NCBI GenBank assembly: GCA_949296525.1
Contig: CASFOP010000003.1
Location: 1 to 64,000 of the forward strand
Length of the DNA: 64,000 bases
Reading direction: 5' to 3'
Source: an uncultured bacterium
GTDB taxonomy: Bacteria > Elusimicrobiota > Elusimicrobia > Elusimicrobiales > Elusimicrobiaceae
Shown here: positions 17,391 to 24,123 of the stretch, in pieces
How positions within the stretch are numbered: position 1 is the stretch's first letter
How the letters are laid out: every line of letters starts with the position of its first letter
The notes under the pieces: generated by a model
Told to the model about the DNA's origin: nothing
Database searches by the model: none
The model's input: the letters and a program-made list of their open reading frames with translations, nothing else
Translations under genes and position numbers: made by a program

Positions 17391-17883
17391 AAACGGCATA
17401 CCCTTCCGGCTCCAATATCCCTTTGTAGGCATCCTCAGCGTCTATCATATATTTTTTCCCGCCGTATGACGCGCATACGGCTTTGGCCGTTTCATTGTCG
17501 GCCCAGGGAATGCAGACTACCGCATTATTATAGCGATTATCCTGCCACTGCAATCTATATTGCCCAACCCGCTGGATGTATGCCCCGGCCCGGTTGTATA
17601 CCTTAATCTGGGCATTTGGCAGACCACAATAGGAGGCGGCCTCATCATTAACTATTTGCCCGCAGGGGACAGAAATATCCAACCCGTCTAACCATAAGGA
17701 ATATTGCCCGTTGGCCATTTTATATACTTCCTGGGCGTTGAGCACACTGACAAGCATGGGTAAATCCGTGGCAATTTTGGATTTCATGACGGCCCTTTGG
17801 TATTGCGGCAGCGCCACCGCCGCCAATATGCCGATAATCAGCACCACGACCAATAACTCAACCAGCGTAAAACCTTTTTTCAT
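17380..17883 (-). CDS. Type IV pilin/pseudopilin
   Basis: 167 residues. A class III signal with a four-residue leader (MKKG, cleavage before Phe5) and mature FTLVELLVVV, including the conserved Glu at mature position 5, is followed by the hydrophobic alpha-helix and a globular domain. Cys residues in the globular part (about 77, 86, 133, 147) could make disulfides. It would be assembled into a type IV pilus or a type II secretion pseudopilus. No assembly gene lies nearby, so it is an orphan. The start at 17883 has AGGGG 5 nt upstream; TATAGG exactly 7 nt before the ATG is a possible alternative signal. It converges with the pseudouridine synthase and overlaps its end. Confidence 0.88.
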   Translation of the reverse strand: MKKGFTLVELLVVVLIIGILAAVALPQYQRAVMKSKIATDLPMLVSVLNAQEVYKMANGQYSLWLDGLDISVPCGQIVNDEAASYCGLPNAQIKVYNRAGAYIQRVGQYRLQWQDNRYNNAVVCIPWADNETAKAVCASYGGKKYMIDAEDAYKGILEPEGYAVFTR

Positions 17884-18200
17884 TTTTTCCCCTATAACAG
17901 TGTGCAATCCAGCCAAAATACAATATAACGGATTTTTATTTTTGCCATGTATAGAGTATCAAAAAAAAAAAACGAGTCAAGGGGAAGGCATTTTCAACCG
18001 GTAAACGGCCACGGCAAACGGCCTAACGGCAAAGGCAAATGCTTTCTTTGGAAAATTCCCGACTGCATCTTCGGGAATGACCTTCTTTTACAGGTCATGC
18101 TGAACTTGTGTCAGCATCCCCTCCGCTTTGATACATATGCCGCCGTCCCCGCCATGCGGCGGCCCGCAGAGTCCGGGAAGCTTCCGATAAAACCGTTTAT
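17884..18200. other. Non-coding gap with decayed repeat and hairpin cluster
   Basis: No gene is supported here. It contains an A12 tract preceded by TATC (17957-17972) and followed by CGAGTCAAGG. This resembles the right end of the repeat found at 43638 and 60158 and may be a decayed copy. Four small palindromes follow (listed separately). It separates the pilin promoter from the terminator of the GNAT gene. Confidence 0.5.
18055..18163. repeat. Tandem REP-like palindromes
   Basis: There are four consecutive perfect inverted repeats. ATTCCCGA/TCGGGAAT is at 18055-18078, ATGACC/GGTCAT at 18077-18098 and ATGCTGA/TCAGCAT at 18097-18117. GCCGCC/GGCGGC is at 18139-18163. The first three share bases at their junctions, so they form a compact hairpin chain. 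Motifs of the type ATTCCCG-n-CGGGAATGAC and GTCATGCTGA-n-TCAGCAT are, from memory, widespread intergenic repeats in bacteria. No function can be assigned. Confidence 0.55.
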
Positions 18201-18232
18201 AAATAAAAAGCCACAGCCGTAAGGCCATGGCT
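18201..18232 (-). terminator. Intrinsic terminator of the GNAT acyltransferase gene
   Basis: On the minus strand a 10-bp stem (18223-18232 with 18209-18218, two G-T pairs, 4-nt loop) is followed by TTTTTATTT. It lies 21 nt downstream of the stop at 18253. Confidence 0.8.
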
Positions 18233-18252
18233 TTTACAGGGACAAGAAGCCC

Positions 18253-19362
18253 TTATAATGTTTTCTGGTACAAACGGTAGCGCTTGGTTTGGTAGCAGCC
18301 GGCTTCGGTCATGCCGCGGATAATACCTTCATTGTCTTCCAATATCCACGAAAGTTCCGCCTCATCCCACACGGCCACGCCGTATTCCACGATGTGCTTA
18401 ATCAGCACCAAATCAATGCCGCGCTTGCGAAACCCGGGCTCCACGCCCAGCATAATCAGCCGTGCGTCGCGTATTTTGGGCCATTTTAACAGGGCTTTAA
18501 GCGTACGCCAGGGATTTAATAAGGTGCCGCGCAAAATCTTCAGCACATGGTTCATATTCGGTATGGCAATATAAAATCCGGCAGGTACGCCGTCCACCTC
18601 CGCCACGCAGGTGCCTTCGGGGCGGACAACCCATTTCAGTTCATTGACCATATCGCGCATTTCCTGCTCGCCGATAGGGGTGTGCCCCCAGTTCTGCGCC
18701 CAGGCTTCATTGTAAATTTTGCGAATAATTTTGGCTTCTTCGTCCAAATTTTTCAGGTTCAGACGGCGCAGGGTCAGTCCCTGGGTACGGCCGGCGCGGG
18801 CCACGATTTTTTCAAACAGCGGGGAAAATTTATCATTGCGCGTGCGGTGGAAAGCCAGCAAATCTTTGACCTTACCATACCCCGCCCCTTCTATCAATTC
18901 CATATAATACGGGAAATTATACGGCATCATGATGGACGGCATTTTATCAAAGCTGTCCACCAACAGGCCGTAAACGTGATTGGAAGAAGGGTTGGCCGGA
19001 CCGCGCACGGCGCTGACACCCTGGGCGCGGAGCCACTTTTCCCCTTCTTCAAACAAAGCGCGGGAAACGGCCGAGTCATTGATGCAGTCAAAAAAGCCGA
19101 AAAAGCCGATATTTTCCTGATGATATTCATTGTAAACGTCATTGACCAGCACGCACAGCCGGCCCGCCGCGCGCCCGTCTTTATAGGCCAGCAGCAGCCG
19201 GCGCCGCGCATGCTGCCAGAACGCATTGTCCGGCCGCAGCAGTTTGCGCGTATCGGCCTTGAGTTCGCCCACCCAATACGGGTCGTTTTTATACAACTCA
19301 TAAGGAAAATCAACAAACGTTTTGATATCGTTTTCCGCGTCTTTTACGGTAATCTGCGCCAT
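18253..19362 (-). CDS. Large GNAT-fold acyltransferase, candidate ceramide synthase
   Basis: 369 residues, about twice the size of simple acetyltransferases. The N-terminal region (YKNDPYWVGELKADTRKLL, then NAFWQHA) and the C-terminal acetyl-CoA-like site (LGVEPGFRKRGIDLVLI) match the YghO-like large GNAT family. Members often neighbour serine palmitoyltransferase genes, and the Caulobacter bacterial ceramide synthase is, as I recall, a GNAT-related acyltransferase. Its place right after the SPT-like gene makes N-acylation of a sphingoid base a reasonable inference, not a proven role. The start at 19362 has GGAGGG 4-5 nt upstream. A terminator-like hairpin separates it from the SPT-like gene, so expression may depend on read-through or a separate promoter. 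Confidence 0.75.
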   Translation of the reverse strand: MAQITVKDAENDIKTFVDFPYELYKNDPYWVGELKADTRKLLRPDNAFWQHARRRLLLAYKDGRAAGRLCVLVNDVYNEYHQENIGFFGFFDCINDSAVSRALFEEGEKWLRAQGVSAVRGPANPSSNHVYGLLVDSFDKMPSIMMPYNFPYYMELIEGAGYGKVKDLLAFHRTRNDKFSPLFEKIVARAGRTQGLTLRRLNLKNLDEEAKIIRKIYNEAWAQNWGHTPIGEQEMRDMVNELKWVVRPEGTCVAEVDGVPAGFYIAIPNMNHVLKILRGTLLNPWRTLKALLKWPKIRDARLIMLGVEPGFRKRGIDLVLIKHIVEYGVAVWDEAELSWILEDNEGIIRGMTEAGCYQTKRYRLYQKTL

Positions 19363-19370
19363 AAACCCTC

Positions 19371-19400
19371 CAAACAATAAACCCCGCCGCAGCGGGGTTT
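19371..19400 (-). terminator. Terminator between the SPT-like and GNAT genes
   Basis: The perfect 9-bp stem AAACCCCGC/GCGGGGTTT (19379-19387 with 19392-19400, CGCA tetraloop) is followed on the minus strand by TTTATTGTTT. It sits between the stop of the SPT-like gene and the Shine-Dalgarno sequence of the GNAT gene. Confidence 0.8.
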
Positions 19401-19407
19401 ATAAACT

Positions 19408-20598
19408 TTATTTGATGACACCCACTTCACGGCCCGCTTTGGCAAACGCTTCAATGATTTTTTGCACATGTTCATCGGTATGCGTGGCCATCAGGGTCAG
19501 GCGCATCAGCGCGTGGCCCGGGGGCACGGCGGGGCTGACGACGGGGTTGGAGAAAATGCCCAGCTCATGCAGGGCGCGCCACATTTTAAAGCAGTTTTCA
19601 TTGCTGCCCACATGCACCGGAATTACCGGTGTGGTGCTGTGGCCCAGGTCATAGCCCAGTTCGCGCAGGCCCTTTTTCAGGTTGTCCGTCATGCGGAAAA
19701 GGTTGTCGCGGCGGGAAGTGTCGTTTTCAATCAGTTCCAGCGCCTTGTTAATGGAAGCCACAGAAGCCGGCGGCAGCGCGGCGGAAAAAATCTGGCTGCG
19801 CGCATTGTGGCGGATATAATGAATGACGTCCGCATCGCCCACCACAAAGCCGCCCACGGTGGCAAAGGTCTTGGAGCAGGTGCCGACCACCAGGTCCACT
19901 TCGCCGTTTTCCAGGCCGAAATATTCGCAGGTGCCGCGGCCCGTTTTGCCGATAATGCCGGTGGCGTGCGCGTCGTCTACGATAATGCGCGCACCGTATT
20001 TTTTGGCGATTTTAACGATATCGGGCAGCGGGCAGATGTCGCCTTCCATGCTGAACACCCCGTCCACGATAATGAGCTTGCCCGATTCTTCGGGCAGTTT
20101 GGCAAGGACGCGGTCCAAATCGGCGGGGTCATTGTGTTTAAAGCGCACCATTTCGCCGTCGGAAAGTTTCACACCGTCCAAAATGCTGGCATGGTCCAGT
20201 TTGTCCACGATAGCATAGTCGCCTTTTTTAACCAGGCAGGACACAACGCCCAGGTTCATCTGGTAGCCGGTGGAAAAGAGTAGGCCGGCTTCTTTGCGTT
20301 TGAAGCGCGCCAGGCGCTGCTCCAGCTGGTCGTGAAAAATCGTGTTGCCGTTTAAAAAGCGCGATCCCGCACAGCCGGTGCCGTATTTCAGCGCGGCTTC
20401 GGCGGCGGCTTTCTTCATTTCAGGGTCGTCGGCCAGGCCCAGGTAGTTGTTGGAGCCGGCCATAATGTATTTTTTGCCGCCCAGCATCACTTCGGGCCCC
20501 TGGGCGCTTTCAATAGGCTGGAAATACCCGTAAATACCCATTTTCATGGCCAGTTTGGCGTCTTTGTAATTCCTGCATTTTTCCAAAATATCAGACAT
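19408..20598 (-). CDS. spt: Serine palmitoyltransferase-like alpha-oxoamine synthase
   Basis: 396 residues, PLP-dependent, fold type I. It condenses an acyl-CoA with an amino acid; the likely reaction is palmitoyl-CoA plus serine to 3-ketosphinganine. The N-terminus (GIYGYFQPIES then IMAGSNNYLGL) is of the bacterial SPT type rather than of BioF or Kbl. PLP contacts are visible: DDAHATGIIG near residue 206-215 and the Schiff-base Lys243 in GTCSKTFATVGG. Kbl (2-amino-3-oxobutyrate CoA ligase) remains the main alternative. Upstream, at 22 nt, is the heptose-phosphate nucleotidyltransferase, then accC and accB-like, so the genes look like one envelope-lipid operon. AAGGA precedes the ATG. Confidence 0.8.
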   Translation of the reverse strand: MSDILEKCRNYKDAKLAMKMGIYGYFQPIESAQGPEVMLGGKKYIMAGSNNYLGLADDPEMKKAAAEAALKYGTGCAGSRFLNGNTIFHDQLEQRLARFKRKEAGLLFSTGYQMNLGVVSCLVKKGDYAIVDKLDHASILDGVKLSDGEMVRFKHNDPADLDRVLAKLPEESGKLIIVDGVFSMEGDICPLPDIVKIAKKYGARIIVDDAHATGIIGKTGRGTCEYFGLENGEVDLVVGTCSKTFATVGGFVVGDADVIHYIRHNARSQIFSAALPPASVASINKALELIENDTSRRDNLFRMTDNLKKGLRELGYDLGHSTTPVIPVHVGSNENCFKMWRALHELGIFSNPVVSPAVPPGHALMRLTLMATHTDEHVQKIIEAFAKAGREVGVIK

Positions 20599-20620
20599 AC
20601 TCTTTTCCTTTTGTAGCGGA

Positions 20621-21088
20621 TTACTTCCGCACTTTCTTTATAATATTGGTAGTGGAACGCCCTTTTAAGAGGGCAAAACGCACCACTTTTTTTGCAAATT
20701 CGCGGCCCACGATTTCCGAGGGCTTATAGTCGCCGCCTTTAACCAGCACATCCGGCCGGACCAGCTTAATCAATTCATACGGCGTATCTTCTTCAAATAC
20801 GCACACCGCGTCCACCGCCTGCAAAGCCGCCAGCACCAAAGCGCGGTCAGCCTGCGTATTGACGGGGCGCGAAGGGCCTTTTAAACGCTTAACGGACGCA
20901 TCGCTGTTCAGGCCCACCACCAGCACGTCGCCTTTGGAACGGGAAAACTCCAGCACGCTGACGTGTCCGGCGTGTAAAATATCAAAGCACCCATTGGTAA
21001 AAACGATTTTTTTGCCTTCGGCGCGCCACTGCCGCAAAAGGTTGGACAGGGAACGGCGGGACAGAATTTTATTTTTCGCTTTTAACAT
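20621..21088 (-). CDS. D-glycero-beta-D-manno-heptose 1-phosphate nucleotidyltransferase (HldE C-domain type)
   Basis: 155 residues, a stand-alone cytidylyltransferase-fold domain equal to the C-terminal half of E. coli HldE. The signature [16 protein letters not shown] at about 31-46 includes the HxGH catalytic pair, and [11 protein letters not shown] is at the C-terminus. It activates heptose 1-phosphate to ADP-heptose for LPS core or other glycoconjugates. The kinase half is not nearby. The start ATG lies within the last codons of accC (20-nt overlap), so it is translationally coupled. A longer in-frame start would overlap accC further and is not needed. Confidence 0.88.
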   Translation of the reverse strand: MLKAKNKILSRRSLSNLLRQWRAEGKKIVFTNGCFDILHAGHVSVLEFSRSKGDVLVVGLNSDASVKRLKGPSRPVNTQADRALVLAALQAVDAVCVFEEDTPYELIKLVRPDVLVKGGDYKPSEIVGREFAKKVVRFALLKGRSTTNIIKKVRK

Positions 21089-22460
21089 CGGTTTTTTCCG
21101 CTTCCAGCATGCGTTCAATCAGCCCCGTATCCATATTTCCGGCGATAAAATCAGGGTTGTTGACGATTTTCTGGTGAAAAGGAATGGTGGTCTTTACGCC
21201 GCCTACTTTAAATTCGCCCAAAGCGCGGCGGCTGCGGGCCAGCAGTTTTTCGCGGTCCGGCGCCGTTAAAATCAGCTTGGCAATCAGGCTGTCATAATAG
21301 CTGGGTATGGTGTAGCCCGTATACATATGGCTGTCTATGCGCACGCCCAGCCCGCCGGCGGGGATCCATTCTTCAATGGTGCCCGGGCAGGGGGTAAAAT
21401 TGCGCTCGCTGTCCTCGGCGTTAATACGGTGCTCAATGGCATGGCAGCGGATGACGGCCGCCTCGTCCTGGCCGATGCACAGCGGTTCGCCCTGGGCAAT
21501 GCGGATCTGCATTTTGACCAGGTCATAGCCGCACACGGCTTCGGTAACGGGGTGTTCCACCTGCAGGCGCGTATTGACTTCCATAAAATAAAATTCTTTG
21601 TTCTGCGCCATTAAAAATTCCACCGTGCCCACGCCGCGGTATCCGGCCGCTTTGACCAGCTTGACGGCGGCCTGCTGCAGTTTTTTGCGCGTGTCCGCGT
21701 CCACAAACGGGGACGGGGATTCCTCCACCAGCTTTTGGTGGCGGCGCTGCATGCTGCAGTCGCGCTCGGCAAAAGCGATGGCGTGGCCGTAATTGTCGGC
21801 CGCCACCTGCACTTCAATATGACGCGGGTTTAAAACGAGTTTTTCAAAGTATACGCGGTCATCGCCGAAATTGGCCTTGGCTTCGGCCTGGGCGGTCTTC
21901 ATCATGCGTTCCAAATCTTTTTCCTCAAAGCAGGCGCGCATGCCTTTGCCGCCGCCGCCCAAAGAGGCTTTAATCATAATGGGGAAACCGATTTTTTTGG
22001 CCACTTCGCGGAAGTTTTTGCCGACTACGCCGTCCGAGCCCGGGGTAATGGGCACGCCGCCCTTGACGGCGATTTCGCGCGCGGTGCTTTTCACCCCCAG
22101 CATGCTGATAGCCTGGGCCGTAGGGCCGATAAAGGTAATGCCGGCTTTGGTGACCGCGTCTGCAAAATCGGCGTTTTCGGACAGAAAACCGTAACCCGGA
22201 TGCACCGCGTCCGCACCGGTCATTTTGGCGGCGGTGACGACGGCGTCAATATTCAAATAACTCATGGGCGAAGGCGCCGCACCGATGCACACGGCTTCAT
22301 CGGCCATACGCACATGCAGGCTGCCGCGGTCCGCTTCCGAATAGACGGCTACGGACTTAATGCCCATTTCCTTGAGCGTGCGAATGACGCGCAAAGCAAT
22401 TTCGCCGCGGTTGGCGATTAATACTTTTTTAAAGGGGGTGATTTTCACGTTTGCGCTCAT
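21069..22460 (-). CDS. accC: Biotin carboxylase
   Basis: 463 residues. ATP-grasp enzyme that carboxylates biotin on a carrier protein, normally for acetyl-CoA carboxylase. All key parts are visible: [16 protein letters not shown] at the start, the glycine-rich [13 protein letters not shown] loop near 160, [21 protein letters not shown] and the active-site [28 protein letters not shown] follows. It begins 9 nt after the accB-like gene. Because that neighbour lacks the biotin Lys, the true carrier may be elsewhere, for example OadA at 56.5-58.3 kb. In that case AccC could act in a pyruvate-carboxylase-like pair. accA and accD are not in the window. Confidence 0.95.
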   Translation of the reverse strand: MSANVKITPFKKVLIANRGEIALRVIRTLKEMGIKSVAVYSEADRGSLHVRMADEAVCIGAAPSPMSYLNIDAVVTAAKMTGADAVHPGYGFLSENADFADAVTKAGITFIGPTAQAISMLGVKSTAREIAVKGGVPITPGSDGVVGKNFREVAKKIGFPIMIKASLGGGGKGMRACFEEKDLERMMKTAQAEAKANFGDDRVYFEKLVLNPRHIEVQVAADNYGHAIAFAERDCSMQRRHQKLVEESPSPFVDADTRKKLQQAAVKLVKAAGYRGVGTVEFLMAQNKEFYFMEVNTRLQVEHPVTEAVCGYDLVKMQIRIAQGEPLCIGQDEAAVIRCHAIEHRINAEDSERNFTPCPGTIEEWIPAGGLGVRIDSHMYTGYTIPSYYDSLIAKLILTAPDREKLLARSRRALGEFKVGGVKTTIPFHQKIVNNPDFIAGNMDTGLIERMLEAEKTDVKSEK

Positions 22461-22469
22461 GGCTGGCCT

Positions 22470-22844
22470 CTACGGTTCAATAAAAAACAGCGGCTGGCCG
22501 TATTCCACGGGCTTGCCTTCTTCGGCGGAAATAATGCGCAGCGTGCCGGACACGGGAGCGGTGATTTTATGTTTTTGGGAAAGGGTTTCCACCAGGCCCA
22601 GACTGTCGCCTTCTTTGACGGCCTGGCCTTCTTTAAGCGGCAGGCTCTTGCCTTTGGCGGCGGACTGATAAAACCCCAGCGCGGGGGACGTAACGGCGGT
22701 TAAATGACAGGTAAATTTTGCCGGTTCGGGCAGCGCTTCACGGGTTTTGATTTCAATGCAGTTGTGGTCTTTTTCGTAGCAAAATTCGGCCAAATCGGTG
22801 GTTTTGAGCCATTGGGTAATTTCGGTAATGAGTTTGGTGTCCAT
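22470..22844 (-). CDS. AccB-like biotinyl-domain protein without the biotin lysine
   Basis: 124 residues. An N-terminal AccB-like helix region (about 1-45) is followed by a C-terminal biotinyl/lipoyl-type beta-barrel (about 48-124). The hairpin that normally carries EAMKM reads VETLSQKHK: Ser89 sits 35 residues from the C-terminus, where E. coli AccB has its biotinylated Lys (34 from the end). The nearest lysines are 91 and 93. The frame is intact and the flanking fold (PVSGTLRIISAEEGKPVEYG) is normal, so this does not look like a sequencing slip. It may be a structural or regulatory subunit, or biotin may be attached at an unusual site. It is the first gene of the operon, 9 nt before accC. 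Confidence 0.8.
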   Translation of the reverse strand: MDTKLITEITQWLKTTDLAEFCYEKDHNCIEIKTREALPEPAKFTCHLTAVTSPALGFYQSAAKGKSLPLKEGQAVKEGDSLGLVETLSQKHKITAPVSGTLRIISAEEGKPVEYGQPLFFIEP

Positions 22845-23021
22845 AACGCCTCGCTGCTGCGTATTAAAAAATATTCTTTGTTTATTTTAGCATTTTTTAT
22901 TAGGCACGGAAAACAAAAATCAACCCTCCGCCCGGCACGCTCTAACCTGATTTTGCACTTTATGGCCGAATGCAAAAAAGTTACACTGGGCAAAAGAAAC
23001 CAAAGCCGAAAGGAGGTATCC

Positions 23022-23483
23022 GTGCAAACAGCCAAACTGATTTTTTGGGTGCTGCTGTGCCAGCTGCCCGCCTGGGCGGGCATGGGCGCCGTCAGCGCCA
23101 ATATGGACTGGTATCACGCTTTGCTCCGGCCGTCTTTTACCCCGCCGGACTGGATGTTCGGCGCGGCCTGGAGCGTGCTGTATCTGCTGCTGGGCGCGGT
23201 GGGCTTTTTAATCACCAAAAACGGTTTAAACGCCCAAAACCGCCCCACGGTCCTGTTGTTTGTCGTGCAGCTGGCGGCCAATGCCCTGTGGACGCCCGTC
23301 TTTTTCGGCCGGCACGCCATGGCGGCGGCCCTGTTGCTGCTTTCCGTCCTCATTTTTTTAACCGCCTGGCTGATAAAACGCTCCTGGCGGGAAAACCGCC
23401 CTGCGGCCTGGCTGCTGGCGCCGTATATCCTTTGGCTGCTGTTTGCGTGGAACTTAAATTACGCATTTTTACTGCTAAATTAG
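23022..23483 (+). CDS. tspO: TspO/MBR family membrane protein
   Basis: 153 residues with five transmembrane helices, the standard TspO size. Typical motifs are LLRPSFTPPDWMFGAAWSVLY near residues 35-55 (tryptophan-rich loop) and the C-terminal LLFAWNLNYAFLLLN. TspO binds porphyrins or cholesterol-like ligands and is implicated in tetrapyrrole photodegradation and stress control. The start is a GTG, chosen because a strong AAAGGAGGT lies 5 nt upstream; the in-frame ATG 318 bases earlier is not coding-like. Convergent with the small membrane protein at 23528, with which it shares a hairpin. Confidence 0.9.
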   Translation: MQTAKLIFWVLLCQLPAWAGMGAVSANMDWYHALLRPSFTPPDWMFGAAWSVLYLLLGAVGFLITKNGLNAQNRPTVLLFVVQLAANALWTPVFFGRHAMAAALLLLSVLIFLTAWLIKRSWRENRPAAWLLAPYILWLLFAWNLNYAFLLLN

Positions 23484-23512
23484 CAAAGGCCCCCTTTTTA
23501 GGAGGCCTTTGC
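23483..23512. terminator. Shared hairpin between convergent genes
   Basis: A 12-position stem GCAAAGGCCCCC/GGAGGCCTTTGC (23483-23494 with 23501-23512, one mismatch) has a TTTTTA loop. The U-tract is poor on both strands, so termination efficiency is uncertain, but its position between converging stops at 23483 and 23528 fits a shared terminator. Confidence 0.6.
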
Positions 23513-23527
23513 CAAAGACAGCCAAAA

Positions 23528-23794
23528 CTATTTCTTACGCGCGGCGCGGTATTTGTTCAAAATATCCACCCCCAAACGCAGGGTTTTGTAAAACGTATTG
23601 TCCAGCAAAGAGGACACATTGTTGAGCAAATCAAATGTGCTCTGCGTTTTCGCCACGTTTTCAGCCGTCAGCGTGGCCAGGTATTCCAAGGCTTCGGCCG
23701 TACGCCGCACCTGCGTCAGCGTCACCACGGCATAAACCACCAGCACCACAAAAGCGGCTACGGCAATTAAAGTCATAATCTGATAAAAGTCCAT
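23528..23794 (-). CDS. Small membrane protein (DUF948-like)
   Basis: 88 residues. One N-terminal transmembrane helix (about 5-27, IMTLIAVAAFVVLVVYAVVT) is followed by an amphipathic helical domain (LTQVRRTAEALEYLATLTAE) and a basic C-terminus. This resembles DUF948-type small coiled-coil membrane proteins of unknown function. GGAGG precedes the ATG. It is monocistronic. Confidence 0.6.
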   Translation of the reverse strand: MDFYQIMTLIAVAAFVVLVVYAVVTLTQVRRTAEALEYLATLTAENVAKTQSTFDLLNNVSSLLDNTFYKTLRLGVDILNKYRAARKK

Positions 23795-24123
23795 AAGCTC
23801 CTCCCTCTTTATGTTTATTTAACCAGTTTCGGCGCGCGGGGTCAAGCGCAAAAATGGATTACCGCCCTCCGGAAACCGCTCATTTGGTACGCTTCAAAAA
23901 CAGCCTTTTCTTAATCGTAATTATTCCGAACTAGAGCCGTTCCAGCCGCTTATTTTACCGCCTGAAAAAGCACTTTGGAAAATGTATTCTCCGTCGGAAA
24001 AATTTATTTTTTGGCCCTTTCTCCGCGCGTTTTGTATTCGGGATTTGCATTTTTGGTTTTTTTATGCAAAAATTTAAACTGTCGCGGGTTTATCGCGGCC
24101 ACCATACACACAGGACTTATACC
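23795..24123. other. Non-coding region upstream of nrdD
   Basis: This 329-base gap contains no supported gene. The only clear structure is a 7-bp palindrome TTTGCAT/ATGCAAA (24044-24050 with 24064-24070) about 55 nt before nrdD. It could be an operator. I see no convincing NrdR box or riboswitch. Confidence 0.4.
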
